In this document: piece after piece, positions 34,492-42,626 of the stretch
Layout of the letters: each line of letters begins with the position of its first letter
Numbering within the stretch: position 1 is the stretch's first letter
DNA from: Acidovorax sp. SUPP3334
GTDB taxonomy: Bacteria > Pseudomonadota > Gammaproteobacteria > Burkholderiales > Burkholderiaceae_C
DNA length: 64,000 nt
Reading direction: 5' to 3'
Assembly: GCF_030159055.1 (NCBI RefSeq)
Contig: NZ_BQXQ01000011.1
Location: 59,535-123,534 of the forward strand
Translations under genes and position numbers: made by a program
The notes under the pieces: model-generated
Databases searched by the model: none
The model's input: only the letters and a program-made list of their open reading frames with translations
What the model was told of the DNA's origin: nothing

Positions 34492-35472
34492 TCAGGGTTT
34501 GACGAGGACAGGCGCCTCGAAGCCGGGCTCGCCCGGCCCGCCGGCCGCCGTGCCCGATCCGTAGATGAGCGACTGCGGGTTGTCGCTGATGGTGCTGGCG
34601 GTGCGGCCCAGGCGGCGCACGGCGCGCGAGGTTTCGTCCGCCGCGTGGTTCAGGCGCGGCAGCGTGACGCGGCCGAAGCGGTCGGCGGCGGTGGCCAGCG
34701 ACTTGGAGCCCTCGGCGATCTGGTCGATGGGCCCGCCCTCGGCGCTCAGCTGCTTGACGGCCGTGCCGACCTCATTGGCGGCGGCGGAGGCGCTGTTGCC
34801 GGCTTCGCGCAGCGCCTGCAGCGTTTGGCGTGCATCGCTGGCGACGCCGGGCACGGCGGCCAGCGCGGGGTCGAGCCGCTGCACGACGGTGGTGTCCAGC
34901 CGCTTCATGAGCGCGCTGGCGTTGCCGGCGGCCTGGGCCAGGTTGTCGATGGCGTTGGCGATGCGTTTCTGGTTGTCGTCGCTCAGCAGGTCGTTGATGC
35001 GGCTGGTGGCCTCTTCCACCTGCGACAGGATGGCGGGGCCCTGCTCGGCCAACTGGCCGAAGGGCGAGGTCTTGAGGGGCAGCCGCGGCAGGCCGCTCGG
35101 GCCCTTGGGCATGGGCGGCTCGGGCTGCTGGCCGTCGTCCAGCAGCACGTGGGCCAGGCCCGTCACGCCCTGGTAGCCCAGCACGGCGAAGGTGGCCGGC
35201 GTGATCGGCGCCTGATCGCTCACCGCGATGCGGATCAGCACGTTGCCGGCCACGTCGGGGTCGAAGCCGATGCGCACCACCTTGCCCACCGCCACGCCCT
35301 TGTAGCGCACGGCGGCCTGCGGCTGCAGTCCGCCCACGCTCTGCTTGCTGGACAGTTCGTACAACTGGTAGCTGGTGTTGTCGCGGGTGAGCCAAAGGCC
35401 CAGGCCGGCCAGCAAGGCCGCCACGACGACCACGAAAATGCCCGCTGCGAGGGCATGGGACTTGTTTTCCAT
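34492..35472 (-). CDS. MCE (MlaD/PqiB-type) periplasmic lipid-binding protein
   Basis: The 326-residue protein has one N-terminal membrane helix (residues 7-27) and an MCE domain (YELSSKQSVGGLQPQAAVRY, KGVAVGKVVRIGFDPD, then the LGYQGVTGLAHVLL loop). A long helical, coiled-coil C-terminal region follows. MCE proteins form hexameric rings that carry phospholipids between membranes. The start shares one base with the ATPase stop (TGATGG). The gene order permease, ATPase, MCE, lipoprotein is that of an Mla-like importer or exporter. The sequence gives no indication of transport direction. Confidence 0.88.
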   Translation of the reverse strand: MENKSHALAAGIFVVVVAALLAGLGLWLTRDNTSYQLYELSSKQSVGGLQPQAAVRYKGVAVGKVVRIGFDPDVAGNVLIRIAVSDQAPITPATFAVLGYQGVTGLAHVLLDDGQQPEPPMPKGPSGLPRLPLKTSPFGQLAEQGPAILSQVEEATSRINDLLSDDNQKRIANAIDNLAQAAGNASALMKRLDTTVVQRLDPALAAVPGVASDARQTLQALREAGNSASAAANEVGTAVKQLSAEGGPIDQIAEGSKSLATAADRFGRVTLPRLNHAADETSRAVRRLGRTASTISDNPQSLIYGSGTAAGGPGEPGFEAPVLVKP

Positions 35473-36326
35473 CAGGCGTCCTTGGTCGGGGGCGAAACCG
35501 GTGCGGGTGCCATCGCGCGCCGGCCGCGTTCGCCGAGAAAAAAGTGTTGAATGAACGGATGCTCGAACTGCACGACCTCTTGCGGCGGGCCGGAGACGAT
35601 GACTTTCTTTTCGGCCAGCACGACCACGCGGGTGCTGAGCGCGAAGAGCGTGTCCAGATCGTGCGTGACCATCACCACGGTCAGGCCCAGGGCGGCATGC
35701 AGCTGGCGCAGCAGTTCGCAGAAATCGTCGGAACTGTTGGGGTCGAGCCCCGCGGTGGGTTCGTCCAGCAGCAGCAGGGGCGGGTCCATGATGAGCGCGC
35801 GCGCCAGGGCCACGCGCTTGATCATGCCGCCCGAGAGGTCGGCGGGCATGCGCATGGCGTGCTCGGGCTGGAGGCCCACCATCTGCAGCTTGACCATGGC
35901 CGCGTCGCACACCAGGTTGCCCGGCAGGGTGCCCTGCTCGCGCAGCGCGAAGGCCACGTTGTCCAGTACGTTGAAGGCGGAGAACAGCGCGCCCTGCTGG
36001 AACAGCATGCCCACGCGGCTGGCGGCGCCGGCGCGGCCCATCTCCGCGGCAGGGCGGCCCAGGACGGTCACCTCGCCCTTGGCCGGGCGGGTGAGGCCCA
36101 GCATCTGGCGCAAGAGCACCGTCTTGCCGGTGCCCGAGCCGCCCACCAGCGTCAGCATTTCGCCGCGGCGCACGGTGAGGTCGAGGTTCTCGTGGACCGC
36201 GAAGGCCTCCTTGCCCTTGCCGAACACGGTGGACAGGCCCTTGATCTCGACCACCGGCGGCGCGTCGGCGGGCGGGGCCACGGGCGGAGTGGACTCGGCC
36301 GGGGCGGAAAGGTGAGAGGTGTCCAT
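35472..36326 (-). CDS. ABC transporter ATP-binding protein of the MCE system (MlaF-like)
   Basis: The 284-residue ATPase has Walker A GGSGTGKT (about residues 62-69), signature LSGGMIKRVALARAL (the LSGGM form typical of MlaF) and Walker B LLLLDEPTAGLDP. The N-terminal about 25 residues are Pro/Ala-rich and not part of the domain. It is followed by the MCE gene with a one-base overlap and preceded by the permease six bases away. It powers phospholipid movement by the MlaE-type permease. Confidence 0.9.
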   Translation of the reverse strand: MDTSHLSAPAESTPPVAPPADAPPVVEIKGLSTVFGKGKEAFAVHENLDLTVRRGEMLTLVGGSGTGKTVLLRQMLGLTRPAKGEVTVLGRPAAEMGRAGAASRVGMLFQQGALFSAFNVLDNVAFALREQGTLPGNLVCDAAMVKLQMVGLQPEHAMRMPADLSGGMIKRVALARALIMDPPLLLLDEPTAGLDPNSSDDFCELLRQLHAALGLTVVMVTHDLDTLFALSTRVVVLAEKKVIVSGPPQEVVQFEHPFIQHFFLGERGRRAMAPAPVSPPTKDA

Positions 36327-36332
36327 GCCGCG

Positions 36333-37463
36333 TCAGATTCCGAGGTTCTTGAACGCGATGGCGAACAGCGCATCCACGATGATCACCATGGTGATGGAGG
36401 TCACCACCGAAGCGGTCGTGCCCTCGCCCAGGCTCTGGGTGTTGGGCTTGACGCGCAAGCCCCAGTGGCAGCCGATGAGCGCGATGGACACGCCGAACAC
36501 CACCGACTTGGCCACCGCCATCACCAGATTGGGGAAGCTCACCGCGTTGGGCAGCGCCTGCACGAAATACGCGGGCGATACGCCCAGCGCCAGGTCGGCC
36601 GCGAGCATGCCGCCCGCCAGCGCGCACAGCGTGGTCCACACCGCGATCAGCGGCATGGCCACGGCCAGCGCCACGGCGCGCGGCATGACGAGGCGAAAGC
36701 CGTGCGCAATGCCCATGACGCGCATGGCGTCGAGCTCTTCGGTCACGCGCATCACGCCGATCTGCGCGGTGATGGCCGAGCCCGAGCGGCCCGCCACGAG
36801 AATGGCGGCGAGCATGGGCCCCAGCTCGCGGATCAGCGAAATGCCCAGGATGTTGACGATGAACGATTCGGCCCCGAACTGCCGCAGCTGCAACGACATC
36901 AGGTAGGCCAGCACCACGCCGATGAGAAAGCCCACGATGGCCGTGATGGGCATGGCCGTGGCGCCCATGCGGTACAGGTGGCCGGACACGTCGCGCCAGG
37001 GGGCGCGGCGCGGAGAGCGCGCGGCATGGAACAGGTCGATGAACAGTTGCCCCACCAGCTCCAGCAGGTGGCGCATGTGCGAGACGGCATGCAGCACCTG
37101 CACGCCCAGCCGGTCCACCTGTTCGGAAAAACGCCAGGGCGCATCGGGCGGGCGGGTGGTACTGAAATCGGCCACGCGCTGCAGCATGTCGCGCTGGCCG
37201 TCGTCGAGCGCCAGCCGGTCGGGCCAGGCCCGGCCCCAGTGGTTCCACAGCAATTGGGCCCCCACGTGGTCCAGCCACTGCAGGCTGCGCAGGTCCCAGC
37301 CGTCGGAGGCAGCGCCCGCGCCCGTTTCGGCCAACTGGGCCGACAGCGCGCGCCAGTGGCGCCGCTTGCCCAGTTCGGCCGCACCCCAGCGGCCGTGCAA
37401 CACCACGCAAGGGCCCTCGGGCGTGTCGTCTCGGGTGATGCGGGGCTGGCTGTCTTCAGTCAT
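36333..37463 (-). CDS. MlaE-family permease with N-terminal STAS-like domain
   Basis: The 376-residue protein is the first gene of the MCE operon. Residues about 1-105 form a STAS-like domain (DGWDLRSLQWLDHVGAQLLW); residues 120-376 are an MlaE permease with GFLIGVVLAYLMSLQLRQFG, RELGPMLAAILVAGRSGSA (family signature) and a helix-rich C-terminus. In E. coli the STAS partner MlaB is a separate protein; here it is fused. The fusion is a known variant and may regulate the ATPase. Confidence 0.88.
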   Translation of the reverse strand: MTEDSQPRITRDDTPEGPCVVLHGRWGAAELGKRRHWRALSAQLAETGAGAASDGWDLRSLQWLDHVGAQLLWNHWGRAWPDRLALDDGQRDMLQRVADFSTTRPPDAPWRFSEQVDRLGVQVLHAVSHMRHLLELVGQLFIDLFHAARSPRRAPWRDVSGHLYRMGATAMPITAIVGFLIGVVLAYLMSLQLRQFGAESFIVNILGISLIRELGPMLAAILVAGRSGSAITAQIGVMRVTEELDAMRVMGIAHGFRLVMPRAVALAVAMPLIAVWTTLCALAGGMLAADLALGVSPAYFVQALPNAVSFPNLVMAVAKSVVFGVSIALIGCHWGLRVKPNTQSLGEGTTASVVTSITMVIIVDALFAIAFKNLGI

Positions 37464-37557
37464 GGAGGGCGGAGTGGGAAGCTGTGCATGGTAGCGGAGC
37501 GGCTGGGCCCGCCCGCGTCAGCGCAAGGCGCGTCCACGCGCAGGGCATGGACGGCGT

Positions 37558-37628
37558 GAATTATGATCAAAAGAGCCTCCAGCACAATCGACACCAGGGG
37601 ATATAGCTATAAAAATAATAGCAATCGG
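37558..37628 (-). repeat. Dispersed intergenic repeat, copy 4
   Basis: On the minus strand the order is CCGATTGCTATTATTTTTAT, AGCTATA, CCCC, GTGTCGATTGTGCTGGAGGC and TTTTGATCA. It is a good match to copy 1 and is placed between divergent genes. The two ATAGCTAT/ATTGCTAT blocks can pair. Confidence 0.75.
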
Positions 37629-37701
37629 CTGTTTCCCTATCGACAGCCCCCCTGGGCTACGCACAATGGCCGGGCACTGCCGCAATGCCCTCACAGCCTC
37701 C

Positions 37702-39414
37702 ATGAGCGACACCACTTTCGACTACATCATCATCGGCGGCGGCACGGCCGGCGCCCTGCTGTGCAATCGCCTGAGCGCCGGCGGCCGCCACCGCGTGCTG
37801 CTCATCGAAGCCGGCCGCAAGGACGACTACCACTGGATCCACATCCCGGTCGGCTACCTGTACTGCATCGGCAACCCGCGCACCGACTGGCTGTACCACA
37901 CCGAGCCGGATGCGGGCCTGAACGGCCGCAGCCTGCGCTACCCGCGCGGCAAGACGCTGGGCGGCTGCAGCAGCATCAACGGCATGATCTACATGCGCGG
38001 CCAGGCCCGCGACTACGACCAGTGGGCCGACATCACGGGCGATGCCAGCTGGCGCTGGGACAACACCCTGCCCTACTTTCGCCGCCACGAAGACCACTGG
38101 CGCCTGGACAAGCCCGACACCGCCAGCGAGGCCTTCAAGCGACTGCACGGCAGCAAGACCACCGGCGGCTCGGGCGAATGGCGCGTGGAAAAGCAGCGCC
38201 TGCGCTGGGACGTGCTGGACGCCTTCGCCCAGGCCGCGCAGCAGGCGGGCATTCCCGCCACCGACGACTTCAATGGCGGCGACAACGAAGGCGTGGGCTA
38301 TTTCGAGGTCAACCAGAAGGCCGGCTGGCGCTGGAACACCGCCAAGGCCTTCCTGCGCCCCACCTGCTACGGGCGGCCCAATTTCGAGATGTGGACCGCC
38401 GCGCAGGCCACCAAGCTGCTGATCGACCCCCAGCCCGACGGCTCGCGCCGCTGCACCGGCGTGCAGGTGTGGACCGGCGAGGAGATGGTCACCGCCCGCG
38501 CCACGCGCGAGGTGATCCTGAGCGCGGGCGCCGTCAATTCGCCGCAACTGCTGCAGTTGTCGGGCATCGGTCCGGCGGCGCTGCTGCGAGAGCACGGTAT
38601 CGACGTGGTGCACGACCTGCCCGGCGTGGGCGCCAACCTGCAGGACCACCTGCAGATCCGCGCGGTGTTCAAGGTGAACGGCGTTCCCACCCTCAACATG
38701 CTGGCCGGCAGCTGGCTGGGCAAGGCGAAGATCGGGCTCGAATACGCCCTCAAGCGCAGCGGGCCCATGAGCATGGCGCCCTCGCAACTGGGCGCCTTCA
38801 CGCGCAGCTCGCCCGACCAGGCCCACCCCAACCTCGAATACCACGTGCAGCCGCTGTCGCTGGAGGCGTTCGGCGAGCCGCTGCACGCCTTTCCGGCGTT
38901 CACGGCCAGCGTGTGCAACCTGAACCCCACCAGCCGGGGCACGGTGCGCATCAAGAGCCCCGACTTCCGCGCTGCGCCGGCCATCGCGCCCAACTACCTG
39001 AGCACGCCCGAGGACCGCCAGGTCGCCGCCGACAGCCTGCGCGTGACGCGCCGCATCGTCGCCCAGCCGGCGCTTGCGCCCTATCGGCCCGAAGAATGGA
39101 AGCCCGGCGCGCAGTTCGAAACCGACGAGGACCTGGCGCGGCTGGCCGGCGACATCGCCACCACCATCTTCCACCCCGTGGGCACGACGCGCATGGGCCG
39201 CGACGGCGATCCGATGGCGGTGCTGGATTCGCAACTGCGCGTGCGCGGCATCGACGGCCTGCGCGTGGTGGATGCGGGCGCCATGCCCACCATCACCAGC
39301 GGCAACACCAACTCGCCCACGCTGATGCTGGCCGAGAAGGCCGCCGAATGGATCCGGCAGGCGGCGCGGGCCGAGGCGCCGGGGGCCGAAGCGGTGGCCG
39401 CAGCCACGCGCTGA
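37702..39414 (+). CDS. GMC family FAD-dependent oxidoreductase (choline-dehydrogenase-like)
   Basis: The 570-residue flavoprotein has the FAD motif YIIIGGGTAGALLCNRLS (residues 8-25), GMC signature 1 (GKTLGGCSSINGMIYMRGQ) and signature 2 (GAVNSPQLLQLSGIGP). The catalytic His is in TIFHPVGTTRMG, with a second in the NTNSPTLMLAEKAA region. GMC enzymes oxidise alcohols such as choline, glucose or aliphatic alcohols. The start MSDTTFDY at 37702 was chosen because the FAD motif should lie near the N-terminus. There is no betaine-aldehyde dehydrogenase nearby, so choline is not certain as substrate. Confidence 0.88.
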   Translation: MSDTTFDYIIIGGGTAGALLCNRLSAGGRHRVLLIEAGRKDDYHWIHIPVGYLYCIGNPRTDWLYHTEPDAGLNGRSLRYPRGKTLGGCSSINGMIYMRGQARDYDQWADITGDASWRWDNTLPYFRRHEDHWRLDKPDTASEAFKRLHGSKTTGGSGEWRVEKQRLRWDVLDAFAQAAQQAGIPATDDFNGGDNEGVGYFEVNQKAGWRWNTAKAFLRPTCYGRPNFEMWTAAQATKLLIDPQPDGSRRCTGVQVWTGEEMVTARATREVILSAGAVNSPQLLQLSGIGPAALLREHGIDVVHDLPGVGANLQDHLQIRAVFKVNGVPTLNMLAGSWLGKAKIGLEYALKRSGPMSMAPSQLGAFTRSSPDQAHPNLEYHVQPLSLEAFGEPLHAFPAFTASVCNLNPTSRGTVRIKSPDFRAAPAIAPNYLSTPEDRQVAADSLRVTRRIVAQPALAPYRPEEWKPGAQFETDEDLARLAGDIATTIFHPVGTTRMGRDGDPMAVLDSQLRVRGIDGLRVVDAGAMPTITSGNTNSPTLMLAEKAAEWIRQAARAEAPGAEAVAAATR

Positions 39415-39430
39415 GCGCCTTGCGGCGCTC
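39413..39430. terminator. Hairpin between convergent genes
   Basis: GAGCGCC and GGCGCTC form a perfect seven-pair stem with a four-base loop, beginning at the stop of the oxidoreductase. It lies between convergent genes and lacks a T-run, so termination is weakly supported. Confidence 0.4.
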
Positions 39431-39442
39431 CAGGGGACGCGC

Positions 39443-40408
39443 TCATCCACGCTCCAAATCGGCCAGCGGCTCGCGCTGCTGATGCGCCGTCTTCGCCCAG
39501 ACCGCCCCCACCGCCGCAGCCGAGCCTGCCAGCCACAGCGCGGAAGACGCCGTCTGCAGCCGCACGGCCTGGCCGGCATCGCGGCCCGACACATGAACGG
39601 CCGCCGCGCTCAAGCCGGCAGCGGCCAGATTGGCGATGCCGCTCACGCCCTGCAGCAACCCCGTGGCTGCATGGGTGGTTGCCGTGCCCACGGCGCCGAG
39701 CGCCATCGCCGCGCCGCTCGCGGCCCAGGCACCGGCGGAGCCGTAAGCGATCGCGCGCTGCACCGGCCCCAGCGTGAAGGGAGCGGCGGCGCTCAAAACG
39801 CCCGCCGCCACGGCGAACCCATTCGCCCCGGTGGTCCAGGCGCGATACGGCACATTGCCGACTTCGCCCACCATGCCGGCACTCGCCCAGAGGCTGCCGC
39901 TGACCGCGGCCGTGACCTGCGCGGCGCGGGGCACCGCCGCCAGCCGGGCCGATGCCAGGGACACGGCAGCGGCGGCGGCATCCGCCACCGGAGCGCTCCA
40001 CGCGGACACGGTGCGCAGGGCGCTAAAGGACGATCCGGACACGACGCCAGCCAACAAGGGCGCGGACGCATCGACAGCCGCCGCATCTTCCCGGACGTCC
40101 TCCGATTCCGCCGGTGGCGCCTGCGGCGCGGACACCGCAGCCGCCGGCATGGCGGGCCGGGGCGACTCGGCGCCCGACACGCCCAGCGCCCCGGGTGCCG
40201 ACACCGAGCGGGGCAGCAGCGCAGCGCGGGGCGGCAAGGCCGTGCTCCCCGAAGGGATCGGCGCCCCGCTGCGGGCCTGCAGCCCTGCGGGGCAAGACAC
40301 CGTTCGGCGCAGCTCAGGGTGCGGGTGGGCCGGCTGCGCGCGCGGTGCGGACGATGCAAGCGGTGCCGCAGGAGCGGAGACGGTGCGGCGAAGGGAAAGG
40401 TCGGTCAT
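39443..40408 (-). CDS. Hypothetical Ser/Pro/Ala-rich protein with hydrophobic C-terminus, effector-like
   Basis: This is a 321-residue protein of unknown family. Residues 1-100 are rich in Ser, Pro, Ala and Arg, with few acidic residues and no signal peptide, and contain three RRTVSAP-type repeats (RRTVSAP, RRTVSCP, PRSVSAP). The rest holds several Ala/Gly-rich hydrophobic helices (about residues 150-310). This composition resembles type III secreted effectors of plant-associated bacteria. A site of the form TTCGA-N15-TTCGA lies about 225 bases upstream on the same strand. An in-frame earlier start (40573) is possible. It could also be a non-secreted membrane protein. Confidence 0.5.
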   Translation of the reverse strand: MTDLSLRRTVSAPAAPLASSAPRAQPAHPHPELRRTVSCPAGLQARSGAPIPSGSTALPPRAALLPRSVSAPGALGVSGAESPRPAMPAAAVSAPQAPPAESEDVREDAAAVDASAPLLAGVVSGSSFSALRTVSAWSAPVADAAAAAVSLASARLAAVPRAAQVTAAVSGSLWASAGMVGEVGNVPYRAWTTGANGFAVAAGVLSAAAPFTLGPVQRAIAYGSAGAWAASGAAMALGAVGTATTHAATGLLQGVSGIANLAAAGLSAAAVHVSGRDAGQAVRLQTASSALWLAGSAAAVGAVWAKTAHQQREPLADLERG

Positions 40409-40632
40409 GGGTAAGGGCTCGGCAAAGGATGCAAAAGAGTCCGCCGATTGAAGCCTGGCCCGTGTAAAAACCGCGGAAAAAACCATGGCGGCCATGGCTG
40501 GCGCTTCGCCCAGTCTGCAGGCGCTTCGCCACGCCGGCCAAACGGCACCCCGCCCACGGCCCCGAAGCCCCACAACGGTGTGCGGGAAACCACCAATGCA
40601 CCATCAGAGTGCAGTCGTTACAGTTCACCCAC

Positions 40633-40657
40633 TCGAAAACGCGTCCGTCGCGTCGAA
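40633..40657 (-). promoter_or_regulatory. PIP-box/hrpII-box-like sequence
   Basis: On the minus strand TTCGA (40657-40653) and TTCGA (40637-40633) are exactly 15 bases apart. The HrpX/HrpB box is TTCGB-N15-TTCGB (also written TTCG-N16-TTCG). The fifth base is A in both halves, so it is an imperfect PIP box but fits the looser hrpII form. It faces the effector-like gene. Confidence 0.4.
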
Positions 40658-40733
40658 CGAGGGGACCGAGGAGACATCTCGAAGTCGAACAAAAACCAAT
40701 CCGAGCATCCCCCAATAAGATGCCTTTTCATAA

Positions 40734-40759
40734 AGCGCCGGCAACCCCGGCGCTTTTTT
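40734..40759 (+). terminator. Orphan Rho-independent terminator
   Basis: AGCGCCGG and CCGGCGCT form an eight-pair stem with a five-base loop, followed by TTTTTT. No recognisable gene on the plus strand ends before it, so it may terminate a small RNA starting between about 40450 and 40700. Confidence 0.75.
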
Positions 40760-40858
40760 CTTGCCTGAGCGCGTTCCGTCCCGCTCTGGTCCAGATGGCA
40801 GCGCTGCCTGACAGACGGGCGGAAATTCCACTGCGATACCCCTGAGACAATCGATTGC

Positions 40859-41617
40859 ATGGAATGGATCATTGTTTCTCTGGCGTCGCTGCTGGCCGGC
40901 TTCGTGGACGCCATCGTCGGGGGCGGCGGCCTCATTTTGGTGCCTGCACTGTTCGCGACTTTCCCCAATGCGCCGCCCGCCACGCTGCTGGGAACGAACA
41001 AAAGCGCCTCCATCTGGGGCACCGGCATCGCCACCTGGCAGTACAGCCGCCGCGTGCAGATGCGCTGGCAGGCGATGCTGCCGGCGGCGGCAGCGGGCTT
41101 CGTCGGCGCGTTCGCGGGCGCCTGGACGGTGACGGTGGTGTCGGCGGATTCGCTGCGCAAGCTGCTGCCGCTGATCCTGCTGGCCGTGCTGCTGTACACC
41201 CTCGCGCGCAAGGACCTGGGGCGGCACCATACGCCACGCTTCGAGGGAAAGATCGAAACGCAGCTGGCCTGCGTGATCGGGCTCACGGTGGGGTTCTACG
41301 ACGGCTTCTTCGGGCCGGGCACGGGCAGCTTCTTCGTCTTTCTGTTCGTGCGGCTGCTGGGCTACGACTTCCTGAACGCCTCGGTCTCGGCCAAGCTGCT
41401 GAATCTGGCCACCAACGTCGCGGCCATCATCCTCTTCGCGGCGAAGGGCCACGTGTGGTGGCATTTCGCGGTGCCGCTGGCGGTGGCGAACGTGGTGGGC
41501 AGCGTCATCGGCACGCACATGGCGCTCAAGCACGGCACGGGCTTCGTGCGCGGCATCTTCATCGTGGTGGTGAGCTCGCTCATCCTGAAGACGGGCTACG
41601 ACGCGTTCCTGCGCTGA
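40859..41617 (+). CDS. TauE/SafE family membrane permease
   Basis: The 252-residue protein has about eight helices and the TauE/SafE (UPF0721) pattern: GFVDAIVGGGGLILVPALF in helix 1, LGTNKSASIWGTG, and the repeated motif GFYDGFFGPGTGSFF in the second half. Members export sulfite or organosulfonates, or import other anions, across the inner membrane. It stands alone between an intergenic region and a terminator. The substrate is not known. Confidence 0.88.
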   Translation: MEWIIVSLASLLAGFVDAIVGGGGLILVPALFATFPNAPPATLLGTNKSASIWGTGIATWQYSRRVQMRWQAMLPAAAAGFVGAFAGAWTVTVVSADSLRKLLPLILLAVLLYTLARKDLGRHHTPRFEGKIETQLACVIGLTVGFYDGFFGPGTGSFFVFLFVRLLGYDFLNASVSAKLLNLATNVAAIILFAAKGHVWWHFAVPLAVANVVGSVIGTHMALKHGTGFVRGIFIVVVSSLILKTGYDAFLR

Positions 41618-41645
41618 AAAACCCGGGGCACGCAGGCCCGGTTTT
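41617..41645 (+). terminator. Rho-independent terminator after the TauE-type gene
   Basis: AAAAACCCGGG and CCCGGTTTTT form a stem with a one-base bulge and end in five T, starting at the stop codon. The A-rich left arm would let it work in both directions. Confidence 0.7.
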
Positions 41646-41671
41646 TGCCGTCCGGATCAGGGTTTGCGGGT

Positions 41672-41701
41672 GTGCATGACCCCATGCACGCCTTTTATAA
41701 T
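41672..41701 (+). promoter_or_regulatory. Promoter with palindrome upstream of the amino-acid transporter
   Basis: TATAAT at 41696-41701 is a consensus -10. The perfect inverted repeat GTGCATG-ACCC-CATGCAC (41672-41689) covers the place of the -35, which itself is poor. This suggests a regulated promoter with an operator in the core region. Confidence 0.55.
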
Positions 41702-41752
41702 GTGTCCATCCCGTGACTGCCCGCTCCGCAGGCGGCCCCACTGGTCGCTGGT

Positions 41753-41785
41753 TCCGGCTTCGCTAACCGCCAAGCCGGATTTTTT
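41753..41785 (+). terminator. Intrinsic terminator inside the transporter leader (attenuator or small RNA end)
   Basis: TCCGGCTT (41753-41760) pairs perfectly with AAGCCGGA (41772-41779), followed by six T. It lies between the promoter and the ATG at 41820, about 78 bases after the predicted transcript start. GGCGG at 41731 could pair with CCGCC at 41767, in competition with the loop. It is therefore either an attenuator controlling the ABC importer or the end of a separate small RNA of about 78 bases. Confidence 0.7.
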
Positions 41786-41819
41786 GTACCTGAAACCACC
41801 CTGCGCAGGAACAACAGAG

Positions 41820-42584
41820 ATGAAGATTTTCAAGACGATCGCCACCGTGGCCGCACTGTGTGCCGCCTTTTCCGTGCAGGCCCGCACGCTGGAGGCCGTC
41901 AAGAAGGACGGCAAGATCATCATCGCGACCGAGGGCCAGTTCGCCCCCTTCAACTACTTCCAGGGCACGCAGCTCACCGGCTTCGAGATCGAAGTGGCCA
42001 ACCTGGTCGCCAGGAAGATGGGCCTGAAGGTCGAATGGAAGACGCTGGGCTTCGACGCCCTGCTGACCGGCCTGTCGCAAGACCGCTGGGACGCCGTCAT
42101 CGCCTCGCACGGCGTGACCGAAGAGCGCTCCAAGGCCGTCACCTTCGCCACGCCCCACTACTGCTCGGGCGGCATGATCATCGCCATGGACCCCAAGATC
42201 CGCACCGCCAAGGACCTGACCGGCAAGATCGTCGCCGTGCAGACCGGCACCAGCTACCTGGAGAACGTGCAGAAGGTCGCCGGCATCAAGGAAATGAAGA
42301 ACTTCCCCACCGACGTCGATGCGCGCAGCGCCCTCACCTCCAAGCGCGTCGATGCCTGGGTGACCGACAAGTTCGTGGCCAAGGAAGTGGTCGCCAAGAA
42401 CCCCAAGGCCGGTCTGAAGCTGGGCGACATGCTCTTCATCGAGAAGATCGCCCCCGCCGTCTCCAAGGGCAACACCGGCCTGGCCGACGCCTGGAACAAG
42501 GCGTTCGCCGAAGTGCTGGCCGATGGCAGCTACGCCGCCGTGTCCCAGAAGTACTTCAACGAAGACGTCCGCTGCGCCCCATAA
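41820..42584 (+). CDS. Polar amino-acid ABC transporter substrate-binding protein
   Basis: The 254-residue periplasmic binding protein of family 3 (SBP_bac_3) has a signal peptide cleaved near AFSVQA. Characteristic segments are TEGQFAPFNYF, TGFEIEVANLVARKMG, VIASHGVTEERSKAVTFA and AVQTGTSYLENV. It binds a polar amino acid and delivers it to the permease encoded next. The start at 41820 gives the normal signal; earlier in-frame starts lie in the leader. A leader terminator precedes it, so its expression may be attenuated. Confidence 0.88.
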   Translation: MKIFKTIATVAALCAAFSVQARTLEAVKKDGKIIIATEGQFAPFNYFQGTQLTGFEIEVANLVARKMGLKVEWKTLGFDALLTGLSQDRWDAVIASHGVTEERSKAVTFATPHYCSGGMIIAMDPKIRTAKDLTGKIVAVQTGTSYLENVQKVAGIKEMKNFPTDVDARSALTSKRVDAWVTDKFVAKEVVAKNPKAGLKLGDMLFIEKIAPAVSKGNTGLADAWNKAFAEVLADGSYAAVSQKYFNEDVRCAP

Positions 42585-42626
42585 ACGGCGGCTCCGGCTT
42601 CGGACCGTTTTCGTTTCACTGCCTCC

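Larger units (their letters stand above)
40409..40858. other. Long intergenic region (450 bases)
   Basis: No convincing gene is seen here. It holds the PIP-box-like site (40633-40657), a plus-strand terminator without an upstream gene (40734-40759), and presumably the divergent promoters of the effector-like gene and the TauE-type gene. Open frames in it have no coding character. Confidence 0.6.

Noticed and set aside
39774..40451. Plus-strand open frame of 225 codons opposite the effector-like gene
   Set aside because: Low-complexity Ala/Arg composition and no ribosome site; the minus-strand frame has the hydrophobic helix pattern and regular repeats.
40448..40768. Small plus-strand frame running through the orphan terminator
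   Set aside because: It reads through the hairpin and T-run, is Arg/Pro/Asn-rich and has no recognised pattern; a non-coding RNA is more likely.
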